Below are positions 4,873-8,841 of a DNA stretch of 8,841 nucleotides, piece by piece. Position 1 is the stretch's first letter; the number at the start of each line of letters is the position of its first letter. The position numbers and the translations under genes were made by a program. Source of the stretch: Neisseriaceae bacterium (GTDB taxonomy: Bacteria; Pseudomonadota; Gammaproteobacteria; Burkholderiales; UBA11063); NCBI GenBank assembly GCA_947470205.1, contig CANISK010000050.1, forward strand, positions 1 through 8,841, read 5' to 3'. The notes under the pieces are model-generated. The model was not told the DNA's origin. It did not search any database and worked only from the letters and a program-made list of their open reading frames with translations.

Positions 4873-7407
4873 TTATTCATTTCCATGCAATCCATTGTAG
4901 AATGAATTGGCAAAAGTTAAAGGAGGAAAATTTAAACCACTGCAAGTGGCACTCATTGGTGAGCCAGGCGTATCATGATCATAAGCCCAGTAATGTAACC
5001 CAGCTAATTTATTAGTGACAACCCATTGTGCCAATTTGGTTGCATCATCAGGGTAAAAGATTTCATCGCTCGTATCGTTCACACCAATCATAGGGGTTAG
5101 TTCAATTCTACTGTATGGTATATTCCATTTATTGTGTAAATTTTTTGCAGCTTGAATTGCACTTGCACTCATGTCACATTTATTATCCACAACAACACAA
5201 TTTGTTGGAATTGCTTTGCCATAATCCATAGTCATTAAGTTAACGATATAATTTTTTAAACCTAATCGATCAGCAGTATTTAAAACTTTCTGACCAGCAT
5301 CAACAATGCTAACTTGAGTATCAGTACTATCTGCCAACGTTGGTAAAGTAAAACTAATGCGTAAAGCTGGATGTACTGACTGAGCATTAACCAAGGTTGA
5401 AATTAAACTATTTAATTCTTCATCCGTTAGTCCTACCTCAATGTCAAAATCTATGCCAAGCATATAAGGAGACATAAAAGTATTGATAAACTCTAGCATG
5501 CCTTGATTTGTACTACAAGTAAATTTACCAGCTTCTCCACCCGTTGATATAATATAACCTATCTTGGCATCCACAAAGGCTTGCACATTTCCTGCAACAA
5601 TAGCGACTGGTGTCATACCTGCCCAATTTTCAGAACCACATGCACCAGTTGCAAATGCCCAAGTTATTGCAGATACACTATTGGGTAAATGACCTATTAA
5701 TGGGGAGAGTGCAGGGACATTTACTAAAGTTGATATCACGCCAGTATTCCAGTTCAGATTTGTTCCAACATCTTTATATGGACTGTAGATAAAACCTGAT
5801 GGATGAGGGGTGATTGGATTGTAAGTAACATTTACATCTGTACCACTTTTATCAATTACTGCTGGTGTAACTACTGGGGTTGAATATCCAGATACACTTG
5901 ATGGATTAATAGCAACAGCCTCATTTTCCACAAATGTATATGAACCATTTTGCAAAGTATCTGAAAGATACTTAAAATTATTAATAGTGTTACCAGTAAA
6001 ATTTACTGAAGGGGTAACTGCTTTAGAATCCAATCCGGTAACTGTAAATTTAGCAGCAAAGAGTTTATTGCTTTCAACTGGATTATAATTTAATTGTTTA
6101 TCAATGGTTTGTCCCGCTTTTAGTTCAAATGTAGGGGTGTTTGGTATATTATAATAAATGCCACTTAGAGGGTCACCTATTCCCTGAACTGTGATATGAT
6201 ATTTATCATTAGCATTTTTAGATGTAAAAACATAACTACCATCCATATTCATAAGCTGAGTATAAGATTGTAGATTTGTTTCATCAACTAAAGATACAGA
6301 AATACCAGTAATGCCTTTTAAAGTATTGTAATCATCTGGATTTTGAATTTTATTAAGAATAACATTAATATTTCCAATGGTCGCAGGTTGATTATATATA
6401 AATGTTATTTTCGCAGGAACCTTGTCACCAGTTACACTTACAGATGCTGGTGTTATTTGAGCCGTAGTATCATGTGGCATATTTTTAACTGTAAAATTAT
6501 ACACCCCTGGATTTAAATTAGTAAATTCATAAGACATGGTTTTATCTTTAAAAGGGTTGTAGTGAATTTCTTGTGGCACAAGCAATCCCTGATTATAAAG
6601 TGTTACGGTTATGTCGCAAGCAGTTGATGTGCTACATACTGAGCTTAACCTTTCACCGTCTAGATTTAATAATATAGAACCTTTGTCGGAAGGTGGTGGT
6701 GGCGGTGGCGTATCGCCATCTAACGTTAGTGAATCAAGGGTAGCTGTATTTATTGGTCCACCTAATTGATATTGAACACTAAACTGTTGTGTTGCGTTAT
6801 ATGGAACATTTGCCCATCCACACCAAGGATTCTCATTACATGCGGGGCTAGTTATACCGATCAATAAATTGTCTGCATCAGTATTTACAACCACTGTCGC
6901 ATAAGGTGAACCCAATTGTGATGTGTTATTATATTGAGCCCCAACTCCAGAGATGGAGTTATTATTAATTTTCAAACCTTTGGCAATAACTTTTATATTC
7001 ATGCTTTGACCGGGTGAATCTGTTGGTTTTGTAGAATCTGGACAAACATTTTTTAGCGCATAAGATAATGCAAAATTTGAATTCCATTGACCAGATGTGT
7101 AAGTTAAAGTATAATTTTTTCCGTTGCCCATGTCTTGCAACGCAAAACATGATTTAGTATCTTTTAATGATGCCTGACTTAAACTATTTTTTCTTGTACC
7201 ATCTTTATTAAAAAAACTTTTCACGCCTAATGATATTGGTGTGTCAAGTTGAATTGCGCTTGGCACTGTTATTACTTGTGCATTCGCTGGTGTGGGTGAT
7301 GGAGTGGGTGAACTACCGCCACCACTACTACCACCACTTCCGCCACATGCGGATAATATTGAAACTAGGATTAACGAATATATGAGATTGTGTTTCTGAC
7401 TACGCAT
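4873..7407 (-). CDS. GH18 chitinase lipoprotein, PF-ChiA-like branch (chi2)
   Basis: 844 aa. The N-terminus is a textbook lipoprotein signal: MRSQKHN, hydrophobic core to about residue 19, lipobox LSAC with Cys21 followed by GG, which favours outer-membrane sorting. A Gly/Ser then Pro/Thr linker follows (22-42), a domain I cannot name (about 45-230), a six-Pro linker (234-239) and three Ig-like modules (about 242-340, 345-443, 449-531) each closing with 'Y-N-(Q)P'. The C-terminal GH18 domain (about 537-844) shows STGG 621-624, LGIDFDIE 650-657 with Glu657 as presumed proton donor, LMTMDYG 724-730, TPMIGVNDTSDEIF 771-784 and the terminal Trp in HYWAYDHD. 'MTMDYG' and 'TPMIGVND' are typical of PF-ChiA-like GH18 enzymes. 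The first Asp of DxxDxDxE is Leu650. The start is supported by AAAAGGA ending seven bases before ATG. Likely role: cell-surface chitin hydrolysis. Confidence 0.9.
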   Translation of the reverse strand: MRSQKHNLIYSLILVSILSACGGSGGSSGGGSSPTPSPTPANAQVITVPSAIQLDTPISLGVKSFFNKDGTRKNSLSQASLKDTKSCFALQDMGNGKNYTLTYTSGQWNSNFALSYALKNVCPDSTKPTDSPGQSMNIKVIAKGLKINNNSISGVGAQYNNTSQLGSPYATVVVNTDADNLLIGITSPACNENPWCGWANVPYNATQQFSVQYQLGGPINTATLDSLTLDGDTPPPPPPSDKGSILLNLDGERLSSVCSTSTACDITVTLYNQGLLVPQEIHYNPFKDKTMSYEFTNLNPGVYNFTVKNMPHDTTAQITPASVSVTGDKVPAKITFIYNQPATIGNINVILNKIQNPDDYNTLKGITGISVSLVDETNLQSYTQLMNMDGSYVFTSKNANDKYHITVQGIGDPLSGIYYNIPNTPTFELKAGQTIDKQLNYNPVESNKLFAAKFTVTGLDSKAVTPSVNFTGNTINNFKYLSDTLQNGSYTFVENEAVAINPSSVSGYSTPVVTPAVIDKSGTDVNVTYNPITPHPSGFIYSPYKDVGTNLNWNTGVISTLVNVPALSPLIGHLPNSVSAITWAFATGACGSENWAGMTPVAIVAGNVQAFVDAKIGYIISTGGEAGKFTCSTNQGMLEFINTFMSPYMLGIDFDIEVGLTDEELNSLISTLVNAQSVHPALRISFTLPTLADSTDTQVSIVDAGQKVLNTADRLGLKNYIVNLMTMDYGKAIPTNCVVVDNKCDMSASAIQAAKNLHNKWNIPYSRIELTPMIGVNDTSDEIFYPDDATKLAQWVVTNKLAGLHYWAYDHDTPGSPMSATCSGLNFPPLTFANSFYNGLHGNE

Positions 7408-7487
7408 GTTTGTGTCCTTTTATAATAACGTGACATCAGTAGGTAGTAACTAAAGAAGAGTGTTTGTTGGGTAATGAAATGAGTAAA

Positions 7488-7519
7488 GTAAAATTTTAGC
7501 TAATTTATTATAATTTTAC
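7488..7519. repeat. AT-rich inverted repeat between nagA and chi2
   Basis: GTAAAATT (7488-7495) and AATTTTAC (7512-7519) are perfect 8-bp inverted arms around a 16-nt loop that itself contains the palindrome TTAGCTAA. The right arm overlaps the candidate chi2 -10 region. It could be a protein-binding site or a weak hairpin after nagA; there is no U-tract typical of an intrinsic terminator. The segment AATTTTAGCTAATTTA (7492-7507) also occurs exactly at 2383-2398, just beyond the chi1 stop. Confidence 0.3.
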
Positions 7520-7542
7520 CCCATGAGATTGATGATTGGCAA
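7507..7542 (-). promoter_or_regulatory. Candidate promoter for chi2
   Basis: On the - strand TTGCCA (7542-7537; five of six to TTGACA) is followed by an 18-nt spacer and TAAAAT (7518-7513; five of six). A perfect TATAAT (7512-7507) directly follows but would need a 24-nt spacer. Transcription would start near 7500 and leave a leader of roughly 95 nt before chi2. It lies just past the nagA stop, so chi2 could be transcribed apart from hemL-nagA. No operator for a nag-type repressor is recognisable. Confidence 0.35.
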
Positions 7543-7553
7543 ATATTTTTTAT

Positions 7554-8699
7554 TTAATTACAATTATGCTTGAAGTATTTGGAAAGTGGTGTGCATTCAA
7601 ATGTAGTTAAATCTGTATATATGGCAATCTCAATTGATAATGATTTTAATTGCGTGAAGCTATTGTGTAGATTTATTACTTTGGCGGGAATAGAAATTGC
7701 CATTTTTAATGCATCAAGGAGAGAAATATTACAAGCAGTAACACAGTTTTTGATAGACTCCGGCATAGAAATATTGGCTCCTGCCAATGTACCGTTTACA
7801 TCTATGCATTTTTTATCGCTAACAAATATAGTTTTATCGGCAAATTTAAATTTGGCGATGTTTACTCCAAGGGGGGTGACTGCATCTGTTACTATGTATA
7901 GTTTATCTTTTTTGATTTTATGTAAAAGCTCTATGTTTGCTGCATCTACATGCATAAGATCTGCAATCACACCACCGTAACAACCACTATTCATAATCGC
8001 CCCCACGACCCCAGGGTGTCTCCCCAATAATCCACTCATTGCATTAAACACATGAGTGGCAGTTTTAACCCCACTATCAATAGCATTTTTTGCGGTTTTA
8101 TAATCTGCATTTGAGTGCCCGATGGACAATATAACACCTTTATTTTTTAATTGTGTGATTTGCTCTATGGTAAATACTTCTGGTGCGATAGTTAGTTTTA
8201 CTGGGAATTTATGTGCATATTCTGCTATATAGAGCAAATCCTCATCTTTTGGATTTATAATATATGTATCATTATGAATACCATGTTTTTGATGTGAAAT
8301 ATATGGCCCTTCCAAGTGAATACCCACCACACCTTTATGCATACCATAAGTTTTAATCCATTTATCCACTATATCTAATGCTTTTTTAATATCATCTAGT
8401 GTGGTAGTAATAAGAGTGGGCAAAAAACTTGTAGTGCCAAATTTAAGACACGTGTCGTACATTATTTGTAATGCATCAAATGAGATATCATCATTAAATA
8501 ATACCCCGCCACAACCATTTAATTGTAAATCTATAAACCCAGGACTAATCACACCATCACCCAAATTGATAACATCTTTGGTGTCTGTGGTGTATTCTTT
8601 GATGGCAAAAATAGTGTTATTTTGTATCTGTAATAATTTATTTTCTAATAAGTTATTACCATCAAAAATATATTTAGCGGTAATATTTTTTATTTTCAT
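7554..8699 (-). CDS. nagA: N-acetylglucosamine-6-phosphate deacetylase
   Basis: 381 aa, the normal length for NagA. It hydrolyses GlcNAc-6-phosphate to glucosamine-6-phosphate and acetate in the cytoplasm and is an amidohydrolase-superfamily TIM-barrel enzyme. Signature blocks are visible: PGFIDLQLNGCGGVLFND (53-70), GIHLEGPYIS (126-135) with metal ligand Glu130, GHSNADY (194-200) with His195, THVFNAMSGLLGRHPG (215-230) with His216, VTDAVTPLG (270-278) with catalytic Asp272, and GTLAGANISM (303-312). Assignment of ligands follows E. coli NagA (Glu131, His195, His216, Asp273). The C-terminal small domain is divergent: the usual G-x(L/I)..G..AD(I/L) turn is reduced to LKSLSIEIAIYTD (351-363). 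It starts 10 bp after the hemL stop with a weak GAGAA Shine-Dalgarno, so it is probably cotranscribed with hemL. With chi2 and chi1 downstream it completes part of a chitin-to-GlcN6P route; nagB is not in the window. Confidence 0.95.
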   Translation of the reverse strand: MKIKNITAKYIFDGNNLLENKLLQIQNNTIFAIKEYTTDTKDVINLGDGVISPGFIDLQLNGCGGVLFNDDISFDALQIMYDTCLKFGTTSFLPTLITTTLDDIKKALDIVDKWIKTYGMHKGVVGIHLEGPYISHQKHGIHNDTYIINPKDEDLLYIAEYAHKFPVKLTIAPEVFTIEQITQLKNKGVILSIGHSNADYKTAKNAIDSGVKTATHVFNAMSGLLGRHPGVVGAIMNSGCYGGVIADLMHVDAANIELLHKIKKDKLYIVTDAVTPLGVNIAKFKFADKTIFVSDKKCIDVNGTLAGANISMPESIKNCVTACNISLLDALKMAISIPAKVINLHNSFTQLKSLSIEIAIYTDLTTFECTPLSKYFKHNCN

Positions 8700-8709
8700 G
8701 ATTTTATTC

Positions 8710-8841
8710 TCATAATTTTATTTCTTTAAATACTTTCTCACATATATTTAAGGTATTATCAATAACTTCATCTGTATGAGCATGTGACACGAAACCAGAT
8801 TCAAATAAAGCTGGTGCAAAAAATACCCCGTAAGACAAACA
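8710..8841 (-). CDS. hemL: Glutamate-1-semialdehyde 2,1-aminomutase, C-terminal end (partial)
   Basis: The - strand is open from the right edge to a TGA at 8712-8710 and gives the last 43 residues. YGVFFAPALFESGFVSHAHT followed by DEVIDNTL fits the C-terminal signature of HemL (family form 'GVY.APS.FEAGF.S.AHt.edI..T'). HemL is the PLP enzyme that converts glutamate-1-semialdehyde to 5-aminolevulinate in the C5 tetrapyrrole pathway. The active-site Lys and PLP site lie outside the window. Other class-III aminotransferases lack this exact end, so the call is good despite the short piece. nagA begins 10 bp downstream. Confidence 0.85.
   Translation of the reverse strand, partial: CLSYGVFFAPALFESGFVSHAHTDEVIDNTLNICEKVFKEIKL

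Noticed and set aside
6690..6720. A run of GGTGGTGGTGGCGGTGGC-like triplets that could be taken for a microsatellite.
   Set aside because: It is in frame and encodes the six-proline linker of chi2 on the - strand; the same holds for the Gly-rich triplets after both lipobox cysteines.
7570..7980. A 136-codon open frame on the + strand opposite nagA.
   Set aside because: It lies wholly antisense to a well-supported nagA with all catalytic residues, has no Shine-Dalgarno, and its translation matches no family I recognise.
8401..8715. A 104-codon + strand frame opposite the nagA start and the hemL end.
   Set aside because: It is antisense to two recognised genes, with no ribosome binding site and no recognisable product.
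1..8841. Search for CRISPR arrays, tRNAs, rRNA, insertion-sequence ends, phage genes, toxin-antitoxin pairs or defence genes.
   Set aside because: No regularly spaced repeats, cloverleaf-like segments, transposase motifs or small paired genes were seen; the window is explained by metabolic, surface-enzyme and RNA-helicase genes plus two possible relics.

Overview
The window reads as chromosomal DNA of an AT-rich bacterium, most likely a low-GC gammaproteobacterium. That placement is inference. It rests on a CsdA/DeaD-type helicase with a C-terminal DbpA-like RNA-binding domain, a HemL end (C5 heme pathway, which argues against most alphaproteobacteria), and large Cys-Gly-Gly lipoproteins. A Francisella- or Legionella-like lineage would fit, but no marker here settles genus.

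Layout. At the left edge (1-139, + strand) lies the C-terminal end of a protein that resembles a glutathione S-transferase-like fold. Next comes a gene-poor stretch (140-498) with a small degenerate coding remnant, a short palindrome and a rho-independent terminator facing the - strand. All other intact genes are on the - strand. In transcription order from the right edge these are: the tail of hemL, nagA only 10 bp behind it, a large GH18 chitinase lipoprotein (chi2, 844 aa), a second GH18 chitinase-like lipoprotein of another subfamily (chi1, 779 codons, damaged signal peptide), and deaD. Between chi1 and deaD, a short + strand open stretch still encodes a lipase-type nucleophile elbow (GHSQGTT) and looks like a gene relic.

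Function. chi2, chi1 and nagA form a chitin/N-acetylglucosamine locus. Surface-anchored GH18 enzymes would release chito-oligosaccharides outside the cell, and cytoplasmic NagA would deacetylate GlcNAc-6-phosphate after uptake and phosphorylation. No transporter, GlcNAc kinase, nagB or nag-type regulator is present. Both chitinases have the same plan: lipobox, Gly/Ser/Pro linker or short spacer, an N-terminal domain I cannot name, about three Ig-like modules, then a C-terminal GH18 barrel. Their catalytic domains belong to different GH18 branches.

The main oddities are the broken 5' end of chi1, the lipase relic beside deaD, and a catalytic-motif variant in chi2. I see no CRISPR array, tRNA, rRNA, insertion sequence or phage gene, and no evidence for a new defence or mobile system.
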